DNA of 64,000 bases from Anaeromyxobacter oryzae (lineage in GTDB: Bacteria; Myxococcota; Myxococcia; Myxococcales; Anaeromyxobacteraceae): contig NZ_AP025591.1 of assembly GCF_023169945.1 (NCBI RefSeq), positions 4,336,481 through 4,400,480 on the forward strand. Reading direction: 5' to 3'. A model generated the notes under the pieces. It was not told the DNA's origin. It searched no databases and was given only the letters and a program-made list of their open reading frames with translations. The first letter of the stretch is position 1. Each line of letters starts with the position of its first letter. The translations under genes were made by a program, and so were the position numbers. Positions 31,777 to 39,543 of this stretch are shown in pieces.

Positions 31777-32736
31777 ATGCGCTCGCCGCGGGAGGCCGCC
31801 GGGCGCCGGGAACCGACCTCTGTGAACGGTAGCGATCTCTCCGGATATTCGATCGAGGCGCTCGTGGGGACGGGCGGCATGGCGGAGGTGTACCGAGCCG
31901 TCGCCGTCGCCGGTCCGGAGGCGGGCCGGACCGTCGCGGTGAAGCGGCTCAGGCCGGAGCTGGCGCGGGACGCCTCGTACGTCGCGCTCTTCGCCCAGGA
32001 GGCGGAGATCACGCGGCGCCTCCGCCACCCCGGCATCGTCGAGGTGCTCGAGACCGGCGTCGCCGCAGGGACGCCCTTCATCGTGATGGAGTACGTCGAC
32101 GGGCGAAACCTGAAGCAGATCCTCGCCCAGTGCGCCGCCCGCGGGATCCTCCTGCCCGTCGACTTCGCCGCCTACGTCGCGCACGTCGTCGCCGACGCGC
32201 TGGCGCACGCGCACGCCGGGCGCGACGAGGCGGGTGCGCCGCTCGGGATCGTCCACTGCGACGTGTCCCCGTCGAACGTCTTCATCTCCAGGCTCGGCGA
32301 GATCAAGCTCGGCGACTTCGGCGTGGCGCGCGCGGCCGGCGCCGCCGCGGCGAGCCCGGGTGGCGCGGTCGGGAAGATCCACTACCTCGCGCCGGAGCTG
32401 ATCCGCGGCGCGCGGCCGACGCCCGCCAGCGACATCTTCGCGCTCGGCGCCGTCTTCTTCGAGCTGCTCACGAACGCGCCCGCCTTCCCCGGCGCGGACG
32501 TGAACGCGGTCGGCCAGCGGATCCTCGCGGGCACGCTCCGCGCGCCCTCCGAGGTCCGCTCCGAGGTGCCCTTCGAGCTCGATTCGATGGTGCTCCGCTG
32601 CATCGCCGCCGATCCCGCCTGGCGCTTTCCCACCGCGGAGGCGTTCGCGCGCGAGCTCGCGACCCTGTACGACCCCGCCGTCGGGACGCCGCTCGCCATC
32701 GCGGCGGTGGTGCGGGGCCTGTTCGGCGCGAGGTAG
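31777..32736 (+). CDS. Eukaryotic-type serine/threonine protein kinase
   Basis: A 319-residue cytosolic kinase consisting almost only of the catalytic domain. Seen in order: glycine loop GTGGMAEVY (31-39), VAVK lysine (56), ME hinge YVDGRNL, catalytic loop HCDVSPSNVFI (160-170, with aspartate 162 and asparagine 167), DFG (180-182) and APE-like YLAPELIRG. HRD is replaced by HCD but the catalytic aspartate is kept, and the SPSN form is common in myxobacterial kinases, so activity is expected. No transmembrane segment or sensor domain. An internal GTG about 15 codons in is an alternative start. Divergent from 6S RNA. Confidence 0.92.
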   Translation: MRSPREAAGRREPTSVNGSDLSGYSIEALVGTGGMAEVYRAVAVAGPEAGRTVAVKRLRPELARDASYVALFAQEAEITRRLRHPGIVEVLETGVAAGTPFIVMEYVDGRNLKQILAQCAARGILLPVDFAAYVAHVVADALAHAHAGRDEAGAPLGIVHCDVSPSNVFISRLGEIKLGDFGVARAAGAAAASPGGAVGKIHYLAPELIRGARPTPASDIFALGAVFFELLTNAPAFPGADVNAVGQRILAGTLRAPSEVRSEVPFELDSMVLRCIAADPAWRFPTAEAFARELATLYDPAVGTPLAIAAVVRGLFGAR

Positions 32737-32742
32737 GCGCCG

Positions 32743-33879
32743 CTACCCGATCGCCGCCCGCACCCGCGCCACCAGCGGCGGCACGATCCGGAGCGCGGCC
32801 GCGACGTCATCCGCGGTGCTGCTCCAGCCGAGGCTGAGGCGCAGCGTCGAGCGGGCCTCGGCCTCGGAGAGGCCGAGCGCGAGCAGCACGCCGGAGGGCT
32901 TCGTCGAGCCGGAGTGGCAGGCCGAGCCGGCGCTCGCGCAGACCCCCTCGAGATCCATCGCCATGAGGAGCGCCTCGGCGTCGCACCCGTCGAGCGTGAC
33001 CGAGAGCGTGCCGGGGAGCCGTGGCGCGCCGGCGCCGTTCACCCGCGTCCGGGGCACGGCCGCGAGGAGGCCGGTCTCCAGGCGATCCCTGAGCGCCGCG
33101 ATCCGCGGCTCGTCCGCGGGCCGGGCCCGGACCGCCGCGTCGATCGCCGCCGCGAGCCCGGCGATGCCGGGGAGGTTCTCCGTGCCGGCGCGGCGACCGC
33201 GCTCCTGCTCGCCGCCGAAGAGCGGCGCGAGCGGGAACCCGTTCGCGACCCAGAGCGCGCCGGCGCCGCGGGGACCGCCGAACTTCTGGCCGGTGACGAT
33301 CACCAGCTCCGCCCCCAGGGTGCGGACGTCCACGGCGATCTTCCCGACCGCCTGCACGGCGTCGCAGAGCAGGGGCACGCCCCTCTCCCGGGCGGCCCGG
33401 GCGAGCTCGGGGACCGGGAGGATCACGCCGGTCTCGTTGTTCGCGCGCATGGCGCAGGCCAGGGCGACGTCGGGACCGAGCGCGGCGGCGAAGGCGTCCG
33501 GATCCACGAGGCCGCGCCGGTCGACCGGGACCACCGTGAGCGGCGTCCCGGTCCGCTCGAGCATGCGGGCGAGCGAGAGGACGCACGGGTGCTCGACGGC
33601 GGTGACGACGAGCCGGGTCCGCCCGGGCGGCGAGCGACCCAGGGTGCCGCGGATCGCGAGGGCGGCTGCCTCGGTCGCGCCGGAGGTGAAGACGATCTCG
33701 CCCGGCGCGCCGCCGAGCGCGGCGGCGACCTGGGCGCGGGCGAGGTCGAGCAGATCGCGCGCGGCGCGGCCGGCCTGGTGCACCGAGCTCGGGTTGCCGA
33801 ACACGTCGAGCGCCGCACGGACGGCGGCGATCGCCTCCGGCCGCATGGGCGTGATCGCGTTGTGATCGAGGTACACCAA
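32743..33879 (-). CDS. Cysteine desulfurase (NifS/IscS family)
   Basis: A 378-residue PLP enzyme that removes sulfur from cysteine for Fe-S or thio-cofactor assembly. The N-terminus MVYLDHNAITPMRPEA is typical; ANNETGVILP is the active-site region; the PLP lysine is in VTGQKFGGPRG; the catalytic persulfide cysteine is in GSACHSGSTKPSG near residue 323. The short loop around the cysteine places it in the NifS-like group I. No iscU or regulator gene is adjacent. It ends six bases from the convergent kinase gene. Confidence 0.93.
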   Translation of the reverse strand: MVYLDHNAITPMRPEAIAAVRAALDVFGNPSSVHQAGRAARDLLDLARAQVAAALGGAPGEIVFTSGATEAAALAIRGTLGRSPPGRTRLVVTAVEHPCVLSLARMLERTGTPLTVVPVDRRGLVDPDAFAAALGPDVALACAMRANNETGVILPVPELARAARERGVPLLCDAVQAVGKIAVDVRTLGAELVIVTGQKFGGPRGAGALWVANGFPLAPLFGGEQERGRRAGTENLPGIAGLAAAIDAAVRARPADEPRIAALRDRLETGLLAAVPRTRVNGAGAPRLPGTLSVTLDGCDAEALLMAMDLEGVCASAGSACHSGSTKPSGVLLALGLSEAEARSTLRLSLGWSSTADDVAAALRIVPPLVARVRAAIG

Positions 33880-33926
33880 GGCGTGAGCCCCGCTCGCCTG
33901 AACCTATCGAAGCGCGACCCGCCGCG

Positions 33927-33959
33927 CCCGTCCGTCGCTCGACAGGCTCACGGAACGGG
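33927..33959. repeat. Palindromic element after the DHH gene
   Basis: CCCGTCCGT (33927-33935) pairs with ACGGAACGGG (33950-33959) around TGAGCCTGTCGAGCG on the minus strand, a motif of the kind often dispersed between genes in GC-rich genomes. It lies six bases after the stop of the DHH gene and may help end its transcript; there is no U-tract. Confidence 0.45.
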
Positions 33960-33964
33960 CCCCT

Positions 33965-35089
33965 TCAGACGACCTTCTTGCCCTTCCGGCCCTTCAGGCC
34001 GAACGCGTCGAGGAAGTCCTTGACGACGTCCTCCTTGAGCCGCTTCGTCGCGACGGGACCGAGCTCCTTCACCGGGAGCCGCGCGCCGGCCATCGTGCCG
34101 TGGCCGCCGGCGGAGCCCCCGCGCGCCTCGATGACGTCGCGGATGAGCCGGCCGGCGTTCATCCGCCGATCGCCCGTCCGGATCGAGAAGTAGAGGTTGT
34201 CCTCGTACTCGCCGAACGCGAGCGACCAGCGCATGCCCTCGAGGGACATGAACCGTTCGGCGACCTCGGCGACCATGTCCGGCGCGTAGATGTCGGCGAG
34301 ATCGCAGACCACCGCGTCGCCGTACACCTGCGCCCGCTCGATCGCCGTGTGGTAGAGGCGGAAGTAGTCGAGCGGGAGCTTCGGGTGCTCGATCTCCCCG
34401 AGGGCGTCCTTGTCCGTCATCGGGAAGAGCCACAGGTACGCGTCGACGTCCTGCCGCGTGGTCTGCCGCCCGAGGTCCCGCGTGTCCGCCTTGATCCCGT
34501 AGAAGAGCGCGGTCGCCACCGGCGACGGCACCTTGAGCCCGCTCGCGCGGAAGTACTCCGCGACGACGGTGGACGTGGCGCCGATGGGGCCGCCGACGTC
34601 GGCGATGGGCGCGAGGTGCGAGTCCGGGCGCTCGGGGTGGTGATCGATCACCACGTCGGGGAAGTGGCGCGCCGGGAGAGAGTGGTTCCCCTGCTCCGGC
34701 TGGGTGTCGACCATGCAGATGAGGTCGTACTCGTCGAAGACGACGCGGGCGACCGGCACCACCGGCAGCTTCAGGACCTTGATGAGCGCGCGGTTCTCGG
34801 CGCGGCCGACGATCCCGCCGTACGCGACGATGGCCTCGACGCCGGCGAGCTTCTCGAGGAGGTGCGCGAGCGCGACCCCCGCCGCGATGGAGTCGGGATC
34901 GGGGTTGTCGTGGGTGAGGATGAGGGCCTTCTTGTGCGCCCTCGCGTACTGCACGAGGCGATCGAGCTTCCCGCGGGTGGCCTCGGTGGACCGCGGGTAG
35001 AGGGCCATCCGGGCCGCCCGGACGAGCGGGCGCGACCGCGCCTTGGGCGGTTCCTCGGAGGCGTGACGCATGGGCAGGCTGGACTTCAT
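33965..35089 (-). CDS. DHH family phosphoesterase (NrnA-like)
   Basis: A 374-residue protein of the DHH/DHHA1 superfamily, which includes the nanoRNase/pAp phosphatase NrnA. The N-terminal DHH domain shows LTHDNPDPDSIAAG, MVDTQPEQGNHS and VIDHHPERPDS as metal-ligand motifs; the C-terminal DHHA1 domain has RGGSAGGHGTMAGAR for substrate binding; a lysine-rich end (KGRKGKKVV) follows. ATG at 35089 overlaps the endonuclease IV stop (ATGA), which decides the start and shows coupling. Function as an oligoribonuclease is inferred from family. Located in a probable nucleic-acid maintenance operon with nfo. Confidence 0.88.
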   Translation of the reverse strand: MKSSLPMRHASEEPPKARSRPLVRAARMALYPRSTEATRGKLDRLVQYARAHKKALILTHDNPDPDSIAAGVALAHLLEKLAGVEAIVAYGGIVGRAENRALIKVLKLPVVPVARVVFDEYDLICMVDTQPEQGNHSLPARHFPDVVIDHHPERPDSHLAPIADVGGPIGATSTVVAEYFRASGLKVPSPVATALFYGIKADTRDLGRQTTRQDVDAYLWLFPMTDKDALGEIEHPKLPLDYFRLYHTAIERAQVYGDAVVCDLADIYAPDMVAEVAERFMSLEGMRWSLAFGEYEDNLYFSIRTGDRRMNAGRLIRDVIEARGGSAGGHGTMAGARLPVKELGPVATKRLKEDVVKDFLDAFGLKGRKGKKVV

Positions 35090-35913
35090 CGCCGGACGAG
35101 GCCGCGGAGGACCTCGATGTTCTCCTTCCACCTGGACTCCGTCTCGACGAACCCCGGCGTCTCCGCGAACCGGTCGTCGTTCACGAGCAGGCGGAACGGA
35201 GCGAGCCCGAGGGCGCCCTCGCCGATGTGCTCGTGGCGGTCCACCCGGCACCCGATCGGCTTCTTCGAGTCGTTCAGGTGGAACGCCCGGACGTTCGAGA
35301 GCCCGACGACCCGATCCAGCTCGCCGATGGTCTTCTCGTATCCGTCCTCGGTCGTGATGTCGTACCCCGCCGCGTGGATGTGGCAGGTGTCCACGCAGAC
35401 CGCGGTGCGCCGGCGCTTCCCTGCCGGCACCAGGTCCCGGATCGCCGCGACCTGCTCGAAGCGCCAGCCCAGGCTCGTGCCCTGGCCGGCCGTCGTCTCC
35501 ACGAGCAGCTTGGCCTTGCCGGGCACACGATCGAGCGCCCGCTCCATCGCCTCCGCCACCAGCTTCGTCCCCTCGGCCACGTCGTCGTGGCTCCCTGGGT
35601 GGAAGATGAGGGCGGGGATGCCGAGACGCTCGCAGCGGCCGAGCTCGTCCGCGAGCGCCTCCCAGCTCTTCTTGCGGATCACCCGGTCCGGGGCGGCGCA
35701 GTTGATGAGGTAGGACGAGTGCGCCGCGACCGGCTTCCCGGTCCGCCGGGCCTCACCGCGGAACCGCGTCACCTCGTCGTCCTCGAGGGGCTTCGCCGCC
35801 CAGCCGCGCGCGTTGCGCGTGAAGATCTGCAGGCAGTCGGCGCCGTCGGCCTCGGCGCGGCTGAACGCCGTCGAGACCCCACCGGCGATCCCTTCGTGCG
35901 CACCGAGGAGCAT
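35086..35913 (-). CDS. nfo: Deoxyribonuclease IV (endonuclease IV)
   Basis: A 275-residue AP endonuclease of base-excision repair that cuts 5' to abasic sites using three zinc ions. Family motifs are present in order: GAHEGIAGG at the N-terminus, AAHSSYLINCA, FHPGSHDD, LLVETTAGQGTSLG, CVDTCHIHAAGYD, HLNDSKKPIG and DRHEHIGEGALG, providing the histidine, glutamate and aspartate metal ligands. Length matches the bacterial enzyme. It is the first gene of a two-gene unit with the DHH phosphoesterase. Confidence 0.95.
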   Translation of the reverse strand: MLLGAHEGIAGGVSTAFSRAEADGADCLQIFTRNARGWAAKPLEDDEVTRFRGEARRTGKPVAAHSSYLINCAAPDRVIRKKSWEALADELGRCERLGIPALIFHPGSHDDVAEGTKLVAEAMERALDRVPGKAKLLVETTAGQGTSLGWRFEQVAAIRDLVPAGKRRRTAVCVDTCHIHAAGYDITTEDGYEKTIGELDRVVGLSNVRAFHLNDSKKPIGCRVDRHEHIGEGALGLAPFRLLVNDDRFAETPGFVETESRWKENIEVLRGLVRR

Positions 35914-36133
35914 AGGGGGGCGTAGCTATACAATAGCCGGGCCCCGCCCCGCCACGCTCGGTCATCGCCTGACCCGCACTGGACGCGAGCCCTGCGATTT
36001 CAATAGCTTGACTGCGCCAGAGGGGCCGCGGAACCCCCGCCATCGCCTGGTCTGCGATGCCAGGGATCCAGCCACGCCCGTGCGCGCGAACCAGGCGAGG
36101 CCCCTCTTACGGGGGGCATCCCTGATCATCACG
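35914..36133. other. Intergenic region with nested inverted repeats
   Basis: No gene. Two nested perfect pairings are present: AGAGGGGCC (36019-36027) with GGCCCCTCT (36099-36107), and inside it CGCCTGG (36044-36050) with CCAGGCG (36091-36097). The spacing leaves a 16-base asymmetric bulge and an internal region of 40 bases, consistent with a folded RNA of about 90 bases on either strand. The region also holds the promoter of nfo, which was not identified. It lacks the GGAAG loop of SRP RNA. Confidence 0.35.
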
Positions 36134-36172
36134 GAAACGAGAAACGCGCCGCCCCCGGAGGGAGCGGCGCGC
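36134..36172 (-). terminator. Intrinsic terminator after the Fic gene
   Basis: On the minus strand CGCGCCGC (36171-36164) pairs with GCGGCGCG (36152-36145), followed by TTTCTCGTTTCC. It lies about 20 bases after the Fic stop codon. Confidence 0.7.
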
Positions 36173-36192
36173 CTCGGTGAGCGTTCGCCCGG

Positions 36193-36969
36193 CTAGCGCG
36201 CGGCCTTGCGGCGGCGCACCGGCGCGTCGGCGAAGAGCTTCTCGGCCTGCGCGAGGGCGTTGTCGAGCGCCTCCATCGTGAGGTCGCGGAGGGTCGCCTC
36301 CGGGACGCGGAGGGACTCGTAGTACCGCTGCCGATCCGTCGCGTGGATGATGACCGGGAGCCGGTAGCCCGCGTGGAAGAGGACGAGGTTCGCGAGGAGC
36401 CGCGCCACGCGCCCGGAGTTCTCCGTGAAGGGGAACACCTGCATGAAGCCGTGGTGCAGCTTCGCGGCCTGCTGGATCGGGTGCGCGGTCTTGAAGTCGG
36501 CGGTCTCGCACGCGTCGAGCAGCTTCTGGAGGAGCGGCTGGATCTTGGGCGGCTGCGCGATGTCGTGGAAGTACGCGCGGTGGAGCGGCATGTCCTTGCG
36601 GAACTCCGCGACGCTCCGGCCGTCGATCCCTTGCCCGAGCACCTCGTACAGGCGCTTCACGAGCGTGAGGTTCAGCTTCGGCTTCTTCGCGAGCGCCTCC
36701 TCGCGAACGAGGTCGAGCGCGGTCTTGTGGTTCCGGATCTCCTGGAGGGCGCTCACGAACGTGGCGTCGGCGAGCGGCGCGCCATCGAGCGCCGTCGCGA
36801 GCTCCTGGCCGGAGTAGACGACGCCCTCGAGCGCGTTCTCGTGGTACAGCCACGACAGCTCGTACTTCGACAGGAAGTCCTGCTCGAGCTCCGGATCCGT
36901 CCGGAGCCGGTCCGCGAGGTCTTCCATGCGATCGTCGATGTCGACGTATCGAGTCCGCATCCCTGACAC
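36193..36969 (-). CDS. Fic-domain protein with atypical active site
   Basis: A 258-residue Fic-fold protein. The helix before the core (KTAHPIQQAAKLHHGFMQVF) and the core motif VFPFTENSGRVARLL (178-192) align with the Fic signature HPFx(D/E)GNGRxxR, but phenylalanine 179 stands in the place of the catalytic histidine and ENSGR replaces (D/E)GNGR. An inhibitory-helix-like segment (LSWLYHENALEGVVYSGQE) is at 38-56. Canonical Fic proteins AMPylate or phosphorylate target proteins; without the histidine, AMP transfer is doubtful. No antitoxin gene is adjacent. A lysine/arginine-rich end (PVRRRKAAR). The start could be ATG at 36969 or the in-frame ATG nine bases downstream. Confidence 0.82.
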   Translation of the reverse strand: MSGMRTRYVDIDDRMEDLADRLRTDPELEQDFLSKYELSWLYHENALEGVVYSGQELATALDGAPLADATFVSALQEIRNHKTALDLVREEALAKKPKLNLTLVKRLYEVLGQGIDGRSVAEFRKDMPLHRAYFHDIAQPPKIQPLLQKLLDACETADFKTAHPIQQAAKLHHGFMQVFPFTENSGRVARLLANLVLFHAGYRLPVIIHATDRQRYYESLRVPEATLRDLTMEALDNALAQAEKLFADAPVRRRKAAR

Positions 36970-37339
36970 TCCTCGATGCCCTGCGGTCGCGAGGGCGACC
37001 TCGCCCTGGACCGCTCCAAACCCCCGGACATCTCAGCTGATTTTCAAAAACGAACCCCGGAAAGGCGCGGGGAATCTAGCTGAATCGTCCGCGACAGGTC
37101 AACGAATTTGCCCTTCCGGGAGAATGGAACGAGGGAGCGGTCGGCTTTGTTCCGGGCGGCCGGCGGGCGAGCGCCCGGGCGCCTGTGGGACAGGCGGCGA
37201 AGGCGTCGATGTGGGTGTCACGGCGCTACCGCCCGCCGGGGGCCGGTCGAGGCGACCATCGCATCCGTTCGTGGCTCGACAGCTCACCACCAACGGTCCT
37301 CACGACGGGCGGTCTCGAACGCGCGGTCTCGACGGATCG
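36970..37339. other. Gap between Fic and ilvE with a weak terminator
   Basis: About 370 bases without a gene. On the minus strand CCCCG/CGGGG (37054-37072) followed by TTCGTTTTTGAAAA (37041-37053) is a possible weak terminator for ilvE read-through. No clear promoter for the Fic gene was seen. Confidence 0.35.
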
Positions 37340-38260
37340 TCAGTACGGCGTGAGCCACTCGCGGTACCGGGGCTCCTCGCCCCGCACCGCCTTGAAGTAG
37401 GTGTCCTGGATCCGCTTCGTGATCGGCCCGGGCTCGCCCTTGCCGATCCGGCGGTTGTCGACCTCGCGGACCGGGGTCACCTCCGCGGCCGTCCCGGTCA
37501 TGAAGAGCTCGTCCGCGAGGTACATCGAGTCGCGGGTGAACTTCTCCTCCTTCACCGGGACACCGAGGTCCTTCGCGATCCGGAGCACCGAGTCGCGCGT
37601 GATGCCCGCGAGGACGGGGGCGGAGAGCGGCGGCGTCTGGAGCACGCCGTTCTTCACGATGAAGATGTTCTCGCCCGAGCCCTCGGCGACGTAGCCCTCG
37701 GTGTCGAGGAGGATCGCCTCCTCGTAGCCGGCCATCGCCGCCTCGCGCGTCGCGAGGAACGAGTTCACGTACTGCCCCGACACCTTCGCCCGGACCATGT
37801 TCACGTTCACGTGCATGCGCGTGAACGACGACACCTTCGCGCGGATGCCCTTCTTCAGCCCCTCCTCGGAGAGGTAGGCGCCCCACGGCCACGCCGCGAC
37901 CATCACCTGGACCGGGTTCGTCGCGCCGGCGCCGACGCCCATCGCCCCCGCGCCGAAGAACGCGAGCGGCCGGAGGTACCCGGCGTCGAGCTTGTTCGCC
38001 TTCAGGACCTCGACGCAGGCCTGCTCGAGGCGCTCGGGCGGCACCGGGATCTCCATCAGCACGATGTGCGCGGAGTCGTACAGTCGCTGGACGTGTTCCT
38101 TCAGCCGGAACACCGCCGAGCGCCCGTCCGCCGTCTTGTAGGCGCGGATGCCCTCGAACACGCCGACGCCGTAGTGCAGCGCGTGCGTGAGGACGTGCAC
38201 CTTCGCGTCGTCGAACGCGACCAGCTTCCCATCGATCCAGATCTTGTCGGCCTTGATCAT
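37340..38260 (-). CDS. ilvE: Branched-chain amino acid aminotransferase
   Basis: A 306-residue fold-type IV PLP aminotransferase that interconverts Leu/Ile/Val and their 2-oxoacids. Motifs: IWIDGKLVAFDDAKVHVLTH, HYGVGVFEGIRAY, the Schiff-base lysine in RAKVSGQYVNS, the PLP phosphate-binding segment YVAEGSGENIFIVKNG and ITRDSVLRIAKDLG, and FMTGTAAEVTPV near the end. Length matches the bacterial enzyme. Monocistronic; divergent from the gene at 38366. Confidence 0.96.
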   Translation of the reverse strand: MIKADKIWIDGKLVAFDDAKVHVLTHALHYGVGVFEGIRAYKTADGRSAVFRLKEHVQRLYDSAHIVLMEIPVPPERLEQACVEVLKANKLDAGYLRPLAFFGAGAMGVGAGATNPVQVMVAAWPWGAYLSEEGLKKGIRAKVSSFTRMHVNVNMVRAKVSGQYVNSFLATREAAMAGYEEAILLDTEGYVAEGSGENIFIVKNGVLQTPPLSAPVLAGITRDSVLRIAKDLGVPVKEEKFTRDSMYLADELFMTGTAAEVTPVREVDNRRIGKGEPGPITKRIQDTYFKAVRGEEPRYREWLTPY

Positions 38261-38365
38261 CTCGCGAGCCCGAGCGTATGAGGGGAGCTCCGAACATGCC
38301 TCAGGCGTGGTGCGGATTCAACCAGCCGGTGTGATCGCGCAAGCGGTCGGGGCCGGGAGGGTTCG

Positions 38366-39514
38366 ATGTCGACCGGCGGGGAGGTGGTCCGTCGGGGGGG
38401 CCGCGGGGCGCGGAGCGCGCGCATCGCGGCGATCGTGGCGCTCGCGCTCGCGGGCGTCTTCGCGGCGATGACGCGCCTCTCCATCGCGGGGCACTGGTAC
38501 GGGCTGTACCTGCTCCGCGGGAAGGAGGGGCCGACCTTCGAGATCAAGGACGACCTGCTCCTCGGGGACGGGTCGCGGCTCGTCGCCGGCGTTCCGCTCT
38601 CGCCCCTCCGCCGCCTCTTCACCGCGCGCGCCGCCGGGCCGGAGGCGCCGCGGCTCGAGCTCCAGTGGGACGAGCGCGAGGGAAGCGGGATCATCCGCAA
38701 TCACCTCGCGGACGGCACCGAGCTCGTGACGCTGTTCTCGCGCTTCCAGGACAGCGAGGGCGCGACGCCGCACGGCCTCTTCGTGGGCGGCGCGCTCCCG
38801 GACATCGCGGCGGATCCCGGCGCGCAGAACGAGAGCGGGATGACGCACCACGACGCCCGGGGGTGGACGCACATCTGGTGCAACGTGAACGAGGCGATCT
38901 GGCTCCTGCCGGACGAGACGCCGATCTACCCGTCGTACTGGAGGTTCCTCGGGAGCCGCGTCCTCGTTCGCGACGGGCAGCGGGTCGTCCTCGAGAGCTC
39001 GCACGAGCTGGAGCGCCGCGGCGCGCGGCTGCGGATGGACCGCTTCGCCTACTTCCGCGCGGGGCGCCCGTTCTTCAAGCTCGGCATCCGGGTGGTGAAC
39101 CTCGGCGACCTCCCCGCCACCTACACCTACGCGTACGGCGACGAGCCGTGGGTCGGCGAGTTCGGCTCCGCGGAGGGGAACCTGGGCTGGGTCGCGGGCG
39201 GGATCGTCACGGAGGAGTCGCAGGTGGACGCCCGCGTGAACCGCTGGGCGGGCATCGTCGACTCCAAGACGGGCGCCGCGGACTTCATCGCGTGGGTCGG
39301 GGACGATCAGCCGGACCTCGTCTTCTTCGCGAACCAGCCCGGGCTGCAGCGCCCGGGCGTGCCGCTCGCCAGCAACGAGGTGTTCATCGGCCTCGAGTGG
39401 CACGGCCGCGCGCTGGCGCCCGGAGAGGAGCGCGCGATGCTCCTCTCCATCGGGATGGCCGACCGGGACCCGCGCACCGGACGGCCGGCGCTGCCCGAGG
39501 GCGGTGGGCCCTAG
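38366..39514 (+). CDS. Hypothetical membrane-anchored protein
   Basis: A 382-residue protein not matched to a family. After a basic N-terminus there is one transmembrane or uncleaved signal helix (residues about 18-36, ARIAAIVALALAGVFAAM). The rest is a beta-rich, extracytoplasmic-looking domain with many aromatics (GHWYGLYLLRGKEGPTFEIK, WTHIWCNVNEAIWLLPDET, YAYGDEPWVGEFGS). The ATG lacks a strong ribosome-binding site. Convergent with the patatin gene, 29 bases away. Confidence 0.7.
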   Translation: MSTGGEVVRRGGRGARSARIAAIVALALAGVFAAMTRLSIAGHWYGLYLLRGKEGPTFEIKDDLLLGDGSRLVAGVPLSPLRRLFTARAAGPEAPRLELQWDEREGSGIIRNHLADGTELVTLFSRFQDSEGATPHGLFVGGALPDIAADPGAQNESGMTHHDARGWTHIWCNVNEAIWLLPDETPIYPSYWRFLGSRVLVRDGQRVVLESSHELERRGARLRMDRFAYFRAGRPFFKLGIRVVNLGDLPATYTYAYGDEPWVGEFGSAEGNLGWVAGGIVTEESQVDARVNRWAGIVDSKTGAADFIAWVGDDQPDLVFFANQPGLQRPGVPLASNEVFIGLEWHGRALAPGEERAMLLSIGMADRDPRTGRPALPEGGGP

Positions 39515-39543
39515 GCCCGAGCGGGCACGCTGGCCGCGTGCCC

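Noticed and set aside
36019..36107. Signal recognition particle (4.5S) RNA
   Set aside because: The paired ends look suggestive but the conserved GGAAG tetraloop-proximal motif is missing.
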